Below are positions 7,514 to 17,458 of a stretch of DNA of 64,000 bases, piece after piece. The notes under the pieces are model-generated. The model did not search any database. It saw only the letters and a list, made by a program, of their open reading frames with translations, and was not told the DNA's origin. How positions within the stretch are numbered: the stretch's first letter is position 1; each line of letters starts with the position of its first letter. Made by a program: the position numbers and the translations under genes. Origin of the DNA: an uncultured Erythrobacter sp. (lineage in GTDB: Bacteria; Pseudomonadota; Alphaproteobacteria; Sphingomonadales; Sphingomonadaceae); NCBI GenBank assembly GCA_947488085.1, contig CANKYI010000001.1, positions 1,054,001-1,118,000 of the forward strand, written 5' to 3'.

Positions 7514-9934
7514 ATGGGGGAAAAGACTTTGAAAATTCGGTATTATGTCGCTTGCTCAGCGCTTGCGCTCGCAACCACTGCTCCGGCACTTGCGCAGAGT
7601 GTATCAACCGTTGATCAGAACGGTGACAATCTGGTTGCGGATGTTGTCCAAACAGGGGCAGGCAACGATTCCGATATCGATCAAGACGGAACCGGCGCCA
7701 GCGCCGATGTAACCCAAGACGGCGACACCAACCTTTCGAGTATTATCCAAACCGACGATGACGTTGATTTGCTCGATCCATCCGCCGTTGCGATCCAGCA
7801 AGGCAACACAAACGTATCAAACATCACCCAAAGTTCGACGGGCAATGTCGGCGGCACAATGACGGCCAGTGTCACTCAAAACTTTGACGGTAATCGCTCT
7901 GATCTTGTGCAGACTTCTACGGCTGCCACAGCGGGTTCGGTAGACGCCGACGCGGTTCAGTCGAATGGTGCGACCTCTAACATCGCTCAGACAGTTAACG
8001 GCGCGAACAATTACAACGCCTCCGCGATGGTTACCCAAGATGGTGCCAGCCAATCGCTGATCACGCAGACGCTCGACAATGGCGACGCCAATGCCGAGGC
8101 GACCGTTATGCAGACGGGCGACGGCCATTCCTCCGACATTTTGCAGGCAAATACCGGGCGAAATACGAGTGCATTTGTAAGCCAAGAAGGCTCTGATAAC
8201 ACCTCGGACATCGATCAGATGGGCTTAGGCGGCACTGCCATCGTAAATCAGACCGGAACAAACGGCACGTCGACAATCCTGCAAGACAGGTTCAGCCTGA
8301 CCGCGCGGCTCGACCAAGCAGGCGATAGTAACGCTTCCTCGATCATTCAGAACGGCCCGTTCGCGGCGCGAGCTTTTGTCGAGCAGAACCTCAACAGTGT
8401 CGGCGGAAACAACCGATCGTCCATCACCCAAGGCGGTGATAATAACGGCAAGAATGTACGTGCAACCGTTATCCAAGAGGAATCGGACAACACGTCAAGA
8501 GTCGTTCAAAATACTACAATCGATTCGCAACTCAACCGGATCGCCATTGATGTGACTCAGACGGGTAGTGACAACAGGTCGTCCGTTTTGCAGTTAAACC
8601 CTGGCCTCGATTTGGGCGCCGAGGTTATTCAAAGCGGCGATTCCAACGCAGCGAACATTACTCAGGGAGGCGATGCTGCGGGTGGGCTGCTTCCTCCTGC
8701 AGCGGACTTCGCATCGATAACGCAGCTCGGTTTTGCAAACAGGGGTGTCATCCAGCAATCTCTCAATTCGCGCGGCGACACTGCCAGAATCCTTCAGCAA
8801 TTAGACACGATATCAAACTCCGCCACTATTTCACAAAGTGGCGATGCGACTTCTGGTGATCCGGCCAGCAACAGCACTGCGGTGATCGAGCAGAATAGCG
8901 GTATTTTGAACTCTGCGACTACAAGCCAAAGTGGGACTGATAACTCAGCCGATACGTTTCAAGATGGCGATCGCAGCGTCTCATCGACGGTCCAGACAGG
9001 CTCAAGAGGCTTTGTCGATGTGGACCAAAACGGCAATGGCAACAATTCAAATGTATTCCAGTCGAGCGATTGGACCGTTGCGCTGGTCAGCCAGACGGGT
9101 GACCGTCAAACTTCAACCGTTACTCAGTCTCCATCGGATGCGGGCCTAGCACCTGCGGGCGCGGAGGTTGCGCAGGCAGGAGCTGACAATACGTCGACCA
9201 TCACTCAAACCGGCGGCTCAGACGAGTTCTCGTTCTTCACCGGAGGCATACTCACTAGCAATGTTCCGTCCGCCCGCGTGGATCAGAACGGTACGTTCAA
9301 CACCGCTACGGTCACTCAGTCCGGTTTGAGCGAGGGAAGCTTCAATTTTCAAGTCGGCAACACCAACGACATTCTCGTCACACAAGATGGCGCGAACCAG
9401 TTCCACAACAACTTCCAAACCGGTGATAATAACAGCATCAGCGTGACCCAAAATGCTGTTTCGGCTGACCGCACTTTCACCGTGCTGACCAACATTCAAA
9501 ATAGCAACTTCAACAGTTCAGTTACCACGCAAGACGGTACTTCAAATTCGGCAAGTGGGAACACCCAAGCTCGGGTCACACAGACCGGGAATTCGAACAT
9601 ATCGAACCTCACTCAATCGGGCGCAGGTGACGTTGCCTTTGTCAGTCAGATTGGGGACACCAATCGCTCGACAGTGTTGCAGAATGTCGGCGGATTTTCG
9701 AATGTCGTCAATTCAAACCAAACGGGCAGCAACGGTATCTCTGAAATTACCCAGTCAGGTGATGAAAACGATGCCGCGCTCAACCAGTCAGGCTCGTTCA
9801 ACCAGAGCTTCCTGACACAAGACAGCAGCTCAAACGGTGCGACAGTCAATCAAGGTGGCTCGATGAACGTATCGAACATCACACAGACCGGGATAGGCAA
9901 CAACGCGATTGTTTCCCAGAACGTGTCGCCGTGA
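7514..9934 (+). CDS. Giant curlin-repeat (curli-like amyloid) protein
   Basis: An 806-residue exported protein. After a signal peptide (cleavage near APALAQ) the whole chain consists of imperfect strand repeats of the type V-T-Q-x-G-x-x-N-x-S-x-I-x-Q; I count about sixty Q-centred half-repeats. This is the curlin repeat of CsgA/CsgB, stacked beta-strand units that polymerise into extracellular functional amyloid. CsgA has about ten such strands, so this is several times larger. It is rich in Q, N, S, T, G and D, nearly lacks lysine, and has no Cys. The ATG at 7514 is used; a TTG at 7529 preceded by GGGGGAAAAG would give a neater signal peptide. No csgG, csgE or csgF is in the window. A strong terminator follows. 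Confidence 0.88.
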   Translation: MGEKTLKIRYYVACSALALATTAPALAQSVSTVDQNGDNLVADVVQTGAGNDSDIDQDGTGASADVTQDGDTNLSSIIQTDDDVDLLDPSAVAIQQGNTNVSNITQSSTGNVGGTMTASVTQNFDGNRSDLVQTSTAATAGSVDADAVQSNGATSNIAQTVNGANNYNASAMVTQDGASQSLITQTLDNGDANAEATVMQTGDGHSSDILQANTGRNTSAFVSQEGSDNTSDIDQMGLGGTAIVNQTGTNGTSTILQDRFSLTARLDQAGDSNASSIIQNGPFAARAFVEQNLNSVGGNNRSSITQGGDNNGKNVRATVIQEESDNTSRVVQNTTIDSQLNRIAIDVTQTGSDNRSSVLQLNPGLDLGAEVIQSGDSNAANITQGGDAAGGLLPPAADFASITQLGFANRGVIQQSLNSRGDTARILQQLDTISNSATISQSGDATSGDPASNSTAVIEQNSGILNSATTSQSGTDNSADTFQDGDRSVSSTVQTGSRGFVDVDQNGNGNNSNVFQSSDWTVALVSQTGDRQTSTVTQSPSDAGLAPAGAEVAQAGADNTSTITQTGGSDEFSFFTGGILTSNVPSARVDQNGTFNTATVTQSGLSEGSFNFQVGNTNDILVTQDGANQFHNNFQTGDNNSISVTQNAVSADRTFTVLTNIQNSNFNSSVTTQDGTSNSASGNTQARVTQTGNSNISNLTQSGAGDVAFVSQIGDTNRSTVLQNVGGFSNVVNSNQTGSNGISEITQSGDENDAALNQSGSFNQSFLTQDSSSNGATVNQGGSMNVSNITQTGIGNNAIVSQNVSP

Positions 9935-9971
9935 GCTAGCTCACGGGTATTAGCCAAGTGAATTGAGATGG

Positions 9972-10005
9972 GGGCGCAGGCGAAAGCTTGCGCCCCATTT
10001 TTTTG
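9972..10005 (+). terminator. Rho-independent terminator of the curlin gene
   Basis: An 11-bp GC-rich stem (9972-9982 with 9987-9997, one G-T pair) closed by a GAAA tetraloop and followed by A and seven T. It begins 38 bases after the curlin stop codon. Confidence 0.92.
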
Positions 10006-10055
10006 GCTCATTCAGTCAGACTTATTGAAAAGCGGATCGCCCGCCATCCGCTGGC

Positions 10056-11285
10056 TTAATACAGCAAGTGCTCGCGCACGGCCTGTACCCAAGCAGCCTC
10101 ATCCGCTGACGCCAGCGCGTCCAATGCGTCCGGCCCTGCCCGCGCATTATCGACCCATTCGCGCAATGACGGCCCGCCATTGATCACATCAATCGCCAGC
10201 ACATCATTGGTGTATTCATATTTGAAGTCAGTGCCCCGCCACAGATCATATTCGGGATAGAGGTTGCGGATCGCTCTAAATGCCAAGGCTTGGATACGCC
10301 ACGGCTTGAATGCCTCGTGATCGTAGTCTGGACCTTCTGCGTGCAACATCAATGCATTGCACAGCTTTCCTGAATGTTTGTGGAAAGTCGGTTCAAACCA
10401 GCAATCGCGCATGCGCACGCCAGCGCACCAATCGGGCGCAATGCTCAGCATCTCCGCCATTACAGCCTTGGCGTCGATATCGGGTGCGCCGAACAGGACC
10501 TCCAATGGCCGCGTGGTCCCGCGACCCTCTGACACGGTGGTGCCTTCGATCATCACGGTGCCCGCATAGCATCGCGCCATATTGACGCTGGCCGCATTGG
10601 GTGACGGGTTGATCCAGATGCGCTCAGCGGGCCATCCATATCCGGACCCCACCGCATCGCTCCCGACGTCAGGCTGCCAGCCCTCCATTGCCACCACTTT
10701 GTATGCGACGTTGAGGCCGAAATGCTTCACGAACCAATGGCCCATTTCACCCATGGTTAGGCCATGACGCATCGGCATCGGAGCGGCACCAACAAAGCTC
10801 TCATTTCCGGGAACCAACAGCGTGCCTTCAACTGGACGACCCGCCGGGTTTGGGCGGTCGAGCACCCACACTTCTTTGCCCGCTTTCTGAGCCTCTTCAA
10901 GCAGATAGAGCAGAGTGGTGACAAAAGTGTAGATGCGGCAACCAAGGTCTTGCAGATCGAACAGGAACACATCCGCACCGCTCATCATTTGCCCGGTCGG
11001 ACGGCGCACTTCGCCATACAGCGAGAAAATCGGGATGCCGTATTGTGCATCCGTCTCATCAGCCGTTTCGACCATATTGTCCTGCTTATCGCCTTTCAGC
11101 CCATGTTGCGGGCCAAACGAGCTGGTCACGTTCACGCCTGCTGCGATCAGCGCATCGAGGCTGTGGGTCAGATCCTCAGTCACGCTGGCTGGATGGGCGA
11201 CCAACGCAACACGGCGACCCTCCAATTGCTTGAGGAGAGCAGGGTCAGCCAGCAGCCGGTCGATGCCAAATTTCACAGATGTCAT
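10056..11285 (-). CDS. NamZ-like exo-beta-N-acetylmuramidase (DUF1343)
   Basis: A 409-residue protein of the DUF1343 family, whose characterised member NamZ removes terminal MurNAc from peptidoglycan fragments in cell-wall recycling. Recognisable segments are GIDRLL...GRRVALVAHPASV at the start, SFGPQHGLKGD, PIFSLYGEVRRPTGQM, FDLQDLGCRIYTF and LDRPNPAGRP. The start at 11285 (MTSVKFG) is preferred to an upstream ATG at 11321 because the conserved region begins there. No clear signal peptide is visible, so a cytoplasmic location is possible. It is divergent from tspO. Confidence 0.85.
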   Translation of the reverse strand: MTSVKFGIDRLLADPALLKQLEGRRVALVAHPASVTEDLTHSLDALIAAGVNVTSSFGPQHGLKGDKQDNMVETADETDAQYGIPIFSLYGEVRRPTGQMMSGADVFLFDLQDLGCRIYTFVTTLLYLLEEAQKAGKEVWVLDRPNPAGRPVEGTLLVPGNESFVGAAPMPMRHGLTMGEMGHWFVKHFGLNVAYKVVAMEGWQPDVGSDAVGSGYGWPAERIWINPSPNAASVNMARCYAGTVMIEGTTVSEGRGTTRPLEVLFGAPDIDAKAVMAEMLSIAPDWCAGVRMRDCWFEPTFHKHSGKLCNALMLHAEGPDYDHEAFKPWRIQALAFRAIRNLYPEYDLWRGTDFKYEYTNDVLAIDVINGGPSLREWVDNARAGPDALDALASADEAAWVQAVREHLLY

Positions 11286-11356
11286 GCCGGTCCGGTTGGA
11301 ACAGCTGCGGGATAAAGGCAATTGCTTTTGCGTGCGCTAGGCCTATCGCAAGGCCT

Positions 11357-11848
11357 ATGGACATTGAATGGACCCCTGCCCTGATCGCCGCCGCATGGGC
11401 GATAATATTGGGCGGTGCTGGCGGATTGCTGACGGAGATCGGGCCATGGTACCGCGAGCTAAAGAAGCCCAGCTGGCAACCGCCCGATTGGCTGTTTGGT
11501 CCAGCATGGACGGTGATTTTGGCCATGTCCGGTTGGAGTTTTTACCTCGCTTGGACATCGGCCACGAAGTTGGGCGATTACGTGTTTATCGCGGCACTGT
11601 TCGCAGCGAACTTCGTCCTGCATCTCTTGTGGTCGCCACTGTTCTTCAAGATTAAGCGTCCCGATTGGGCTTTGTTTGAGAACGTATTTTTGTGGTGTTC
11701 GGTTCTGTCGTTGTTTGTGTTTTTTGGCGATTATTCGATGGACGCAAGGTGGTTGAACACGCCGTATCTCGCATGGGTTACATTCGCGGTGTTTCTCAAC
11801 TGGAAAATCGTGCAGCTGAACGGTCCGTTTGGGAAAGCCGCCGTTTAG
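11357..11848 (+). CDS. tspO: TspO/MBR family tryptophan-rich membrane protein
   Basis: A 163-residue protein with five hydrophobic segments, the size and topology of the TspO/peripheral benzodiazepine receptor family. It carries the characteristic KPSWQPPDWLFGPAWT stretch near residues 36-51 and a W/N-rich loop (HLLWSPLFFKIKRPDWA). Family members bind porphyrins and sterols and modulate tetrapyrrole-linked or stress responses in alphaproteobacteria. An open frame runs back to 11279, but the start at 11357 (MDIEWTP) matches family length and avoids overlap with the divergent muramidase gene. Its stop overlaps the convergent DOMON-like gene by four bases. Confidence 0.9.
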   Translation: MDIEWTPALIAAAWAIILGGAGGLLTEIGPWYRELKKPSWQPPDWLFGPAWTVILAMSGWSFYLAWTSATKLGDYVFIAALFAANFVLHLLWSPLFFKIKRPDWALFENVFLWCSVLSLFVFFGDYSMDARWLNTPYLAWVTFAVFLNWKIVQLNGPFGKAAV

Positions 11849-12375
11849 CTACGCTCGGCAATAATCTGGCGGCATGCCTCGGAGTGGAACTCCGCTTTGC
11901 CCGGACCAAATGCGAGCGCCCAGAACTGCAATCCGCCATCTTTGTGCTCGACAATCGCGTTGAGCGCGATTTGCGCAGGCGCGGGGAGATCGGCGGCGAT
12001 GCTGGCCTTTAAGACCAATTCCCCGCCGCCATTCGCCGATGCGTGCGATGATCCAAGTGAAATGGCATCCACCGGCGCATCGCGCATCCCCTCACGGAAA
12101 GCGTCGAAATCATACGCCGCCCAGCGGCCCGAAGGCGACAGGTTGAATTCGCGATAATAGGTCCCGCCAATGGGCTGCCAGAAAATCTCAAAGCAGGTTG
12201 TCTTCCACAGATCATCGGTACGCACCGACGGCCCCGTCTCTGGCAAGATGATCGCATCTACCGCTCCATCAAGGCGGAATTCCGCCTCACACCCGGTCGC
12301 GGTGGCTTTGATTGCGGCAGTCACAGCCCTAATCGGGCCAAGGTCACAGGTCTGATGAAGCATAAGTGGTTGCAT
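11845..12375 (-). CDS. DOMON-like domain protein
   Basis: A 176-residue protein resembling the DOMON-like beta-sandwich proteins (heme- or sugar-binding fold) common in sphingomonads. Conserved-looking features include DDLWKTTCFEIFW and YYREFNLSPSGRWAAYDFD near residues 54-95. There is no signal peptide. The ATG at 12375 is preceded by AGAGG; an alternative is 12363. It starts 75 bases from the divergent tyrS. Ligand and role are unknown. Confidence 0.72.
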   Translation of the reverse strand: MQPLMLHQTCDLGPIRAVTAAIKATATGCEAEFRLDGAVDAIILPETGPSVRTDDLWKTTCFEIFWQPIGGTYYREFNLSPSGRWAAYDFDAFREGMRDAPVDAISLGSSHASANGGGELVLKASIAADLPAPAQIALNAIVEHKDGGLQFWALAFGPGKAEFHSEACRQIIAERS

Positions 12376-12450
12376 CGCGCCTCTATCGCGGAGCGGAATG
12401 CACTCGGCAAGCCACTAGATGCGTGTGCCGCACACTGTTAAGCGGCGCAT

Positions 12451-13677
12451 ATGACTTACGAATCCGACTTGCTGCGCCTGTTAGAGGAACGCGGCTATAT
12501 CCATCAGGTTACCGACCCCGGCGCGCTGGATCAGCTCGCTGCAAAACAGGTCGTGCCCGGATATATCGGCTTTGATGCGACTGCACCGTCTTTGCACGTC
12601 GGCAGTCTGGTGCAGATCATGATGCTGCGCCGATTACAGCAGGCGGGGCACAAACCGATCGTCGTGATGGGCGGCGGGACGACCAAGATTGGCGATCCAT
12701 CGGGCAAGGATGAAAGCCGTCAGATGCTTACGCCTGAGCTGATTGATGAGAACATCGCCAGCATCCGCAAGGTCTTTGAAAAGCTGCTCACATTTGGCGA
12801 CGGGCCGACTGATGCGGTGATGGTCAATAATGATGAGTGGTTGTCGGCGCTGGGCTATGTCGAGCTGCTGCGTGATGTCGGGCCGCATTTCACCATCAAC
12901 CGCATGATGACATTCGATTCGGTAAAGCTGCGTCTGGACCGCGAACAGCCGCTGACCTTTATCGAATTCAATTACATGATCCTGCAAGCCTATGACTTTG
13001 TCGAGCTTGCGCGGCGCTATGATTGCCGTTTGCAGATGGGCGGATCGGATCAGTGGGGCAATATCGTCAACGGTATGGAGCTGGGTCGGCGGATGGAGGG
13101 GCGCGATCTGTTCGGGCTGACCACACCGCTGCTGACCACGGCTGATGGCGCAAAGATGGGCAAGACCGCCGCGGGTGCTGTGTGGCTGAATGAAGAACAG
13201 CTGCCTGCGTATGATTTCTGGCAATATTGGCGCAACAGCGATGACCGCGATGTGGGCCGCTTCCTGCGCCTGTTTACCGACTTGCCATTGGACGAGATCG
13301 CTCAGCTTGAGGCGCTGGAAGGCGCGGCGATCAACGATGCGAAAATCGTGCTGGCTAACGAAGTGACTGCTTTGGTGCGTGGGCACGATGCAGCGAAAGC
13401 TGCGGAGGCAACCGCGCAGGAGACGTTCGCAGGCGGAGGCGCGGGTGAGGATTTGCCAACGATCAGCGTCAGTGCATCCGGCATGCGGCTTGGCCAAGTG
13501 CTCACCGAAATTGGCTTCACCACCTCTAACAAAGAAGCCAAGCGCAAGATTGCGGAGGGCGCAGTGAAGATCAATGATGAGGTCATCCTCGACCCTGGTT
13601 TCGTCGTGATCGCACATGCCGATGAGACGCTCAAACTCAGCCTTGGGAAGAAGAAACACGGGCTAGTCACGCGATAG
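12451..13677 (+). CDS. tyrS: Tyrosyl-tRNA synthetase
   Basis: A 408-residue class I synthetase that charges tRNA-Tyr. The HIGH-type motif appears as PSLHVGSL near residues 45-53, the tyrosine pocket as [26 protein letters not shown], and the KMSKS-type loop as KMGKT near residue 235. The final 65 residues form an S4 RNA-binding domain ([11 protein letters not shown]...[13 protein letters not shown]). Length matches the bacterial TyrRS family. Confidence 0.97.
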   Translation: MTYESDLLRLLEERGYIHQVTDPGALDQLAAKQVVPGYIGFDATAPSLHVGSLVQIMMLRRLQQAGHKPIVVMGGGTTKIGDPSGKDESRQMLTPELIDENIASIRKVFEKLLTFGDGPTDAVMVNNDEWLSALGYVELLRDVGPHFTINRMMTFDSVKLRLDREQPLTFIEFNYMILQAYDFVELARRYDCRLQMGGSDQWGNIVNGMELGRRMEGRDLFGLTTPLLTTADGAKMGKTAAGAVWLNEEQLPAYDFWQYWRNSDDRDVGRFLRLFTDLPLDEIAQLEALEGAAINDAKIVLANEVTALVRGHDAAKAAEATAQETFAGGGAGEDLPTISVSASGMRLGQVLTEIGFTTSNKEAKRKIAEGAVKINDEVILDPGFVVIAHADETLKLSLGKKKHGLVTR

Positions 13678-13792
13678 AGCGAGCCGATAATGCGGCGTAA
13701 GCTCACGGCTTTTTACCAATTGTCAGGCTTTGTCAGACATTAGGGACATGCACCGGGGAAACTCGGGCGGGTCAATAATGGAGGCGTAGTCT

Positions 13793-14131
13793 GTGACTGC
13801 CGGAGCAAATCTTAGTGTTACCGACCTGCGCCGCGCGGCGCGTCACCCCGTGGATTTCCCGGTGATCGTCGAACATTTTACCCATGGCGATCTCAATCTG
13901 CACATCTCAAACCTGTCTGCGCACGGCTTTATGGTCGATGATGCAGGTGAGCTGAATCGCGGTGACCGGGTCATCATTCGCTTGCCAATCGTTGGGCGGA
14001 TTGAAGCCTATGTTATCTGGACGCGCGACAAACGCGCCGGTTTTCAGTTTGAACGCATTATCCGTCTGGATGATTTTGTGGCTATCATTGATACGCTGCA
14101 ACCCAATCCACGCCTGCGCAAGGGGCGCTAA
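13793..14131 (+). CDS. PilZ domain protein (probable c-di-GMP receptor)
   Basis: A 112-residue single-domain protein. It shows the cyclic-di-GMP binding signature: an R-rich N-terminal segment (DLRRAARHPVDF, RxxxR-type) and the second motif SNLSAHGF (D/NxSxxG) near residue 40, followed by alternating beta strands ending in AGFQFERI. The GTG start at 13793 has GGAGG at 13780-13784, eight bases upstream. Cytoplasmic; the output partner is not visible. Neighbouring genes (tyrS, MFS transporter) do not suggest a pathway. Confidence 0.88.
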   Translation: MTAGANLSVTDLRRAARHPVDFPVIVEHFTHGDLNLHISNLSAHGFMVDDAGELNRGDRVIIRLPIVGRIEAYVIWTRDKRAGFQFERIIRLDDFVAIIDTLQPNPRLRKGR

Positions 14132-14189
14132 ACCTAAGCTTCGCTGACAATTAGCAAGCCTCCGCTTGGCAGCACGTGATGTGCCTGCC

Positions 14190-15494
14190 ATGGCTTTGCG
14201 CGTGAGCACACCGGCCCCTACCCATCCGTTACAGGTCCATAATTACCGCGCCTATCTAATGTCGCGCTTTGCAATGACCTTGGGGCAATATGCGATGATC
14301 CTGATCATCGGATGGCAGGCGTATAATCTGGCGCGCGATGGGGGCATGAGTATTGCAGAGGCATCGGGACAATTGGCTCTGATCGGGCTGCTCCAATTCC
14401 TGCCGCTATTTGTGCTTACCCCATTTACCGGGCTGGCAGCTGATCGGTTTGATCGGCGCACAATCGGCCTGCTCACCATATTCCTGCAATTGGGCTGTGC
14501 CAGCGTGCTGGGCTGGTTCACCTACACAGAACAGATTTCTCTACCGATCCTTTTCGCGGTCGCCGTGGTCTTGGGCATCGCGCGTGGATTTGCCGGACCT
14601 GCTCTATCCGCGCTTGCACCCAACCTTGTGCCAAAGACATTGCTGCCCACGGCCATCGCGGTTTCAACCGTCGCTTGGCAGCTCGGTTCAATTCTGGGCG
14701 CGGCGATGGGCGGCTATCTCTACTCACTGACTCCCGCCCTGCCCTATGCCGTGGCTGGCGCGCTGTTCACATTTGGTTTTGTGATGCTTGCGCTTGTTAG
14801 CAAAGTGCCACAGCCGGTAATGCGCAAGGACCGCCGCCCCATCGGGCAAATTGTCGACGGGATGCGCTATGTTGTGCGCAATAAGATGGTGCTGGGCGCG
14901 ATCACGCTCGATCTGTTCGCGGTCTTTCTGGCGGGGGCAAACGCGCTGCTTCCCGTCTTTGCCCGCGACATTTTGGAAGTCGGCGCAGATGGCTTGGCTC
15001 AGCTTGCCATGGCTCCGGGCATCGGGGCCGCGCTGACGGCTGCCTATTTCTCATTTCGCCCCCTCAAAACCAATGTCGGACCAAAGATGCTGTGGTCGGT
15101 TCTGGTCTTTGGACTGGCGACAATCGCCTTTGCCCTGTCGCGATCAATGGCGCTCAGCCTAGCGATGCTGTTCATCATCGGGGCGGCTGACATGTTCAGC
15201 GTCTATATCCGCCAATCCCTCATCCAACTTCACACACCCGACGATAAACGCGGGCGGGTTTCTTCGGTCAGCATGATGACGATCAGCGCTTCAAACGAAG
15301 GCGGCGATGCATTCTCTGGCACCCTCGCCTTTCTGATCGGTCCCGTTGCCGCCTTGATCGCCGGCGGCGTGGGCGCAATTGTAACCGTTGCCCTGTGGAG
15401 CCGTATATTCCCAGTGTTGCGGACGACAAAAACCTTCGATCCGCCCGATGATCTGTTAGAAGACAAACCAACAAAACATCCCCAGGAGGCCTGA
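14190..15494 (+). CDS. MFS transporter (EntS-like group)
   Basis: A 434-residue major facilitator with about eleven to twelve hydrophobic segments and the A-loop motif [15 protein letters not shown] between TM2 and TM3. The arrangement resembles the MFS_3/EntS-like exporters. The ATG at 14190 is chosen over a TTG at 14166 because it begins a plausible short cytoplasmic tail. Only one base separates its stop from cysK, so both are probably cotranscribed. Substrate unknown; export of a small metabolite is an inference from subfamily resemblance. Confidence 0.85.
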   Translation: MALRVSTPAPTHPLQVHNYRAYLMSRFAMTLGQYAMILIIGWQAYNLARDGGMSIAEASGQLALIGLLQFLPLFVLTPFTGLAADRFDRRTIGLLTIFLQLGCASVLGWFTYTEQISLPILFAVAVVLGIARGFAGPALSALAPNLVPKTLLPTAIAVSTVAWQLGSILGAAMGGYLYSLTPALPYAVAGALFTFGFVMLALVSKVPQPVMRKDRRPIGQIVDGMRYVVRNKMVLGAITLDLFAVFLAGANALLPVFARDILEVGADGLAQLAMAPGIGAALTAAYFSFRPLKTNVGPKMLWSVLVFGLATIAFALSRSMALSLAMLFIIGAADMFSVYIRQSLIQLHTPDDKRGRVSSVSMMTISASNEGGDAFSGTLAFLIGPVAALIAGGVGAIVTVALWSRIFPVLRTTKTFDPPDDLLEDKPTKHPQEA

Positions 15495-15495
15495 A

Positions 15496-16416
15496 ATGAA
15501 AGCTGCAAACATCCTTGAGACGATTGGCAACACTCCGCACATTCGATTGTCGCGGTTGTTTCCCAATCACGAAGTGTGGCTGAAATCAGAGCGTTCCAAT
15601 CCCGGCGGATCGATCAAGGATCGCATCGCGCTCGCTATGGTTGAGGATGCCGAGGCGAAAGGTCTGCTGAAACCCGGCGGCACAATCGTTGAACCCACCA
15701 GCGGCAACACGGGCATTGGTCTGGCGATGGTCGCCGCGGTCAAAGGCTATTCATTGGTGCTGGTAATGCCTGAAAGCATGTCAGTCGAACGCCGCCGCTT
15801 GATGCTTGCCTATGGTGCGACGTTTGATCTGACGCCTAAGGAAAAGGGTATGAAAGGCGCGATTGAGCGAGCGAGCGAGATTGTCGAGAGCACCGAAGGC
15901 GCATGGATGCCGAGCCAGTTTGAAAACGGCGCAAACCCCGCTGTCCACGCGCGCACGACTGCGCAAGAAATCCTCGCGGACTTTGCCGACGCACCAATTG
16001 ATGTGATGATCACCGGTGTTGGCACAGGCGGGCACCTGACCGGCTGTGCCGAAGAGCTGAAAAAACATTGGAGCAGTTTCAAAGCTTACGCCGTCGAACC
16101 CGAAGCCTCTCCCGTCATCAATGGCGGTGAACCTGGCCCTCACCCCATCCAAGGGATCGGCGCGGGCTTCATTCCTACGAACCTGCACACCGATGCCATC
16201 GATGGAGCAGTCGCGGTAAACGCCGATGCGGCCAAGGAAATGGCTCGCCGCGCAGCAGCGGAAGAAGGCATGCTGATTGGTATATCTTCCGGCGCAACAC
16301 TGGCTGCGATCGCAAAGAAACTGCCTGAGTTGGACGCGGGTGCCCGTGTGATGGGCTTTAACTACGACACAGGTGAGCGCTATCTGTCGGTGCCGGACTT
16401 CCTACCAGTGGAGTGA
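15496..16416 (+). CDS. cysK: Cysteine synthase A (O-acetylserine sulfhydrylase)
   Basis: A 306-residue PLP enzyme making L-cysteine from O-acetyl-L-serine and sulfide. The PLP lysine sits in NPGGSIKDR (K about 42), the substrate loop in TSGNTG (about 68-73) and the phosphate-binding loop in [10 protein letters not shown] near residue 178. A strong AGGAGG ribosome site (15483-15488) lies inside the end of the MFS gene, implying coupling. Length fits CysK rather than cystathionine beta-synthase. It ends immediately against the convergent gene at 16417. Confidence 0.95.
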   Translation: MKAANILETIGNTPHIRLSRLFPNHEVWLKSERSNPGGSIKDRIALAMVEDAEAKGLLKPGGTIVEPTSGNTGIGLAMVAAVKGYSLVLVMPESMSVERRRLMLAYGATFDLTPKEKGMKGAIERASEIVESTEGAWMPSQFENGANPAVHARTTAQEILADFADAPIDVMITGVGTGGHLTGCAEELKKHWSSFKAYAVEPEASPVINGGEPGPHPIQGIGAGFIPTNLHTDAIDGAVAVNADAAKEMARRAAAEEGMLIGISSGATLAAIAKKLPELDAGARVMGFNYDTGERYLSVPDFLPVE

Positions 16417-17358
16417 CTAGCCTGACGCGATGAGCTTTTCGTAGATCTCTTGAAATCTTTGATCAGTTCTCTCGGACAATAAGTACATCACCTCATCAAC
16501 ATTATCGATGTAGTCAGCGTCGTTGTTGTATTGTGACAAGACTTTCCGGAGCCTTTTTCGGCCATCTGGCTCGTTTTTGTAGGTGTCCCAAGCGTGTTTT
16601 AGAATCGAGACACCAGCACAGACACTTTCGAAATCGCTTAGCGATTTGCGATCAGATACCTGCATCAGACCAGTCGTGGCGGTTTCGCGCCAGAAGATCG
16701 CTCTCTCAAACATTCTTATAAATGGTGGACGACAATAGTTTTCGTAGATCGCTACCCCGTAAACGAGTAACTTGAGTTCATCCTCATTCTCAGATTCTTC
16801 GATAACATCTGAGAAACTGTTGCGAATTTTTCTATAAGATTGGGTTATATAGTTCTGCTTACGCCGTTCAACGGCGTTTTCAGAAAGCTCAACTTTGTTG
16901 CTAATTGCATACAAGAAAGCAAAAATTGCCAACCATACCTCATTTCCAATTGTCTCCAGATTCGGCAGTAGAGACTTGTTCGGAAGAATTAGTGATACGT
17001 ATGCCCAGTATGAAAGTATTGAACCTAACGCTGCCTGCGCGAAGTAACGCCACCAGTTGACCAGTACGACACGGTCAATGGCCACAATGACCATCGCTCT
17101 AATCACATAGTATATTATGACTGTCCAATATATCCCCAGACGCAGTTGGGGCTCGCCGAACGACACACACGCGGCAGAGAAGATGACTATAAATACAGTC
17201 GGAGCAACAACTCTTACAAGTATATTGAGAGCAACAGACTCTGTAGGTGTCTCAAAAAGATTAGAGCTACTGTATCCAAAATCTACAGCATGCCTTCCAA
17301 TCCAATTTATTGAGAGGAAGAGAACACCGGCAAGTAAAAAATATAATAGAAATATCAT
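16417..17358 (-). CDS. Lower-GC membrane protein with lysozyme/transglycosylase-like motif
   Basis: A 313-residue protein whose base composition and codon use are clearly more AT-rich than its neighbours, suggesting recent transfer. Residues 1-155 contain about five hydrophobic segments (2-20, 43-66, 75-98, 105-126, 138-153). The soluble C-terminal part has AIYENYCRPPFIR (203-215) followed by TTGLMQV (228-234), then GVSILKHAW and a Q-Y-N-N motif near 276-279. The spacing of a Glu, a G-L-M-Q segment and a later YN recalls lysozyme-like lytic transglycosylases; E206 would be the candidate acid. This is resemblance by eye only. The gene sits alone between cysK and a terminator. Confidence 0.65.
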   Translation of the reverse strand: MIFLLYFLLAGVLFLSINWIGRHAVDFGYSSSNLFETPTESVALNILVRVVAPTVFIVIFSAACVSFGEPQLRLGIYWTVIIYYVIRAMVIVAIDRVVLVNWWRYFAQAALGSILSYWAYVSLILPNKSLLPNLETIGNEVWLAIFAFLYAISNKVELSENAVERRKQNYITQSYRKIRNSFSDVIEESENEDELKLLVYGVAIYENYCRPPFIRMFERAIFWRETATTGLMQVSDRKSLSDFESVCAGVSILKHAWDTYKNEPDGRKRLRKVLSQYNNDADYIDNVDEVMYLLSERTDQRFQEIYEKLIASG

Positions 17359-17395
17359 GTGACACGCTTAACACTAGACATCATTTTTTCTATTC

Positions 17396-17435
17396 ACAAA
17401 AAGAGGTCCGGCTCCCCCCAGAACCGGACCTCTCT
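17396..17435 (-). terminator. Terminator of the acyl-CoA dehydrogenase gene
   Basis: Read on the minus strand, a perfect 10-bp stem (17433-17424 with 17411-17402) with a 12-base loop is followed by a run of T. It lies 24 bases beyond the dehydrogenase stop codon. Confidence 0.88.
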
Positions 17436-17458
17436 CACGTGACGATACGGGTATTTCG

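Noticed and set aside
7600-9930. Repeats as a possible CRISPR array or satellite
   Set aside because: The repeats are protein-level curlin units with degenerate DNA and irregular spacing inside one open frame; there are no identical repeats with unique spacers.
12634-13659. Long open frame of about 340 codons antisense to tyrS
   Set aside because: It lies entirely opposite a certain tyrS, has no family-like sequence and is typical of antisense frames in high-GC coding DNA. The same holds for the frames opposite parE (1127-1921), the chemoreceptor (5043-5705), ppdK and glyQ.
13682-13718. Possible terminator after tyrS (AGCCG ... CGGCTTTTT)
   Set aside because: The stem is only about five base pairs with a loop of some twenty bases, so evidence is insufficient despite the T-run.
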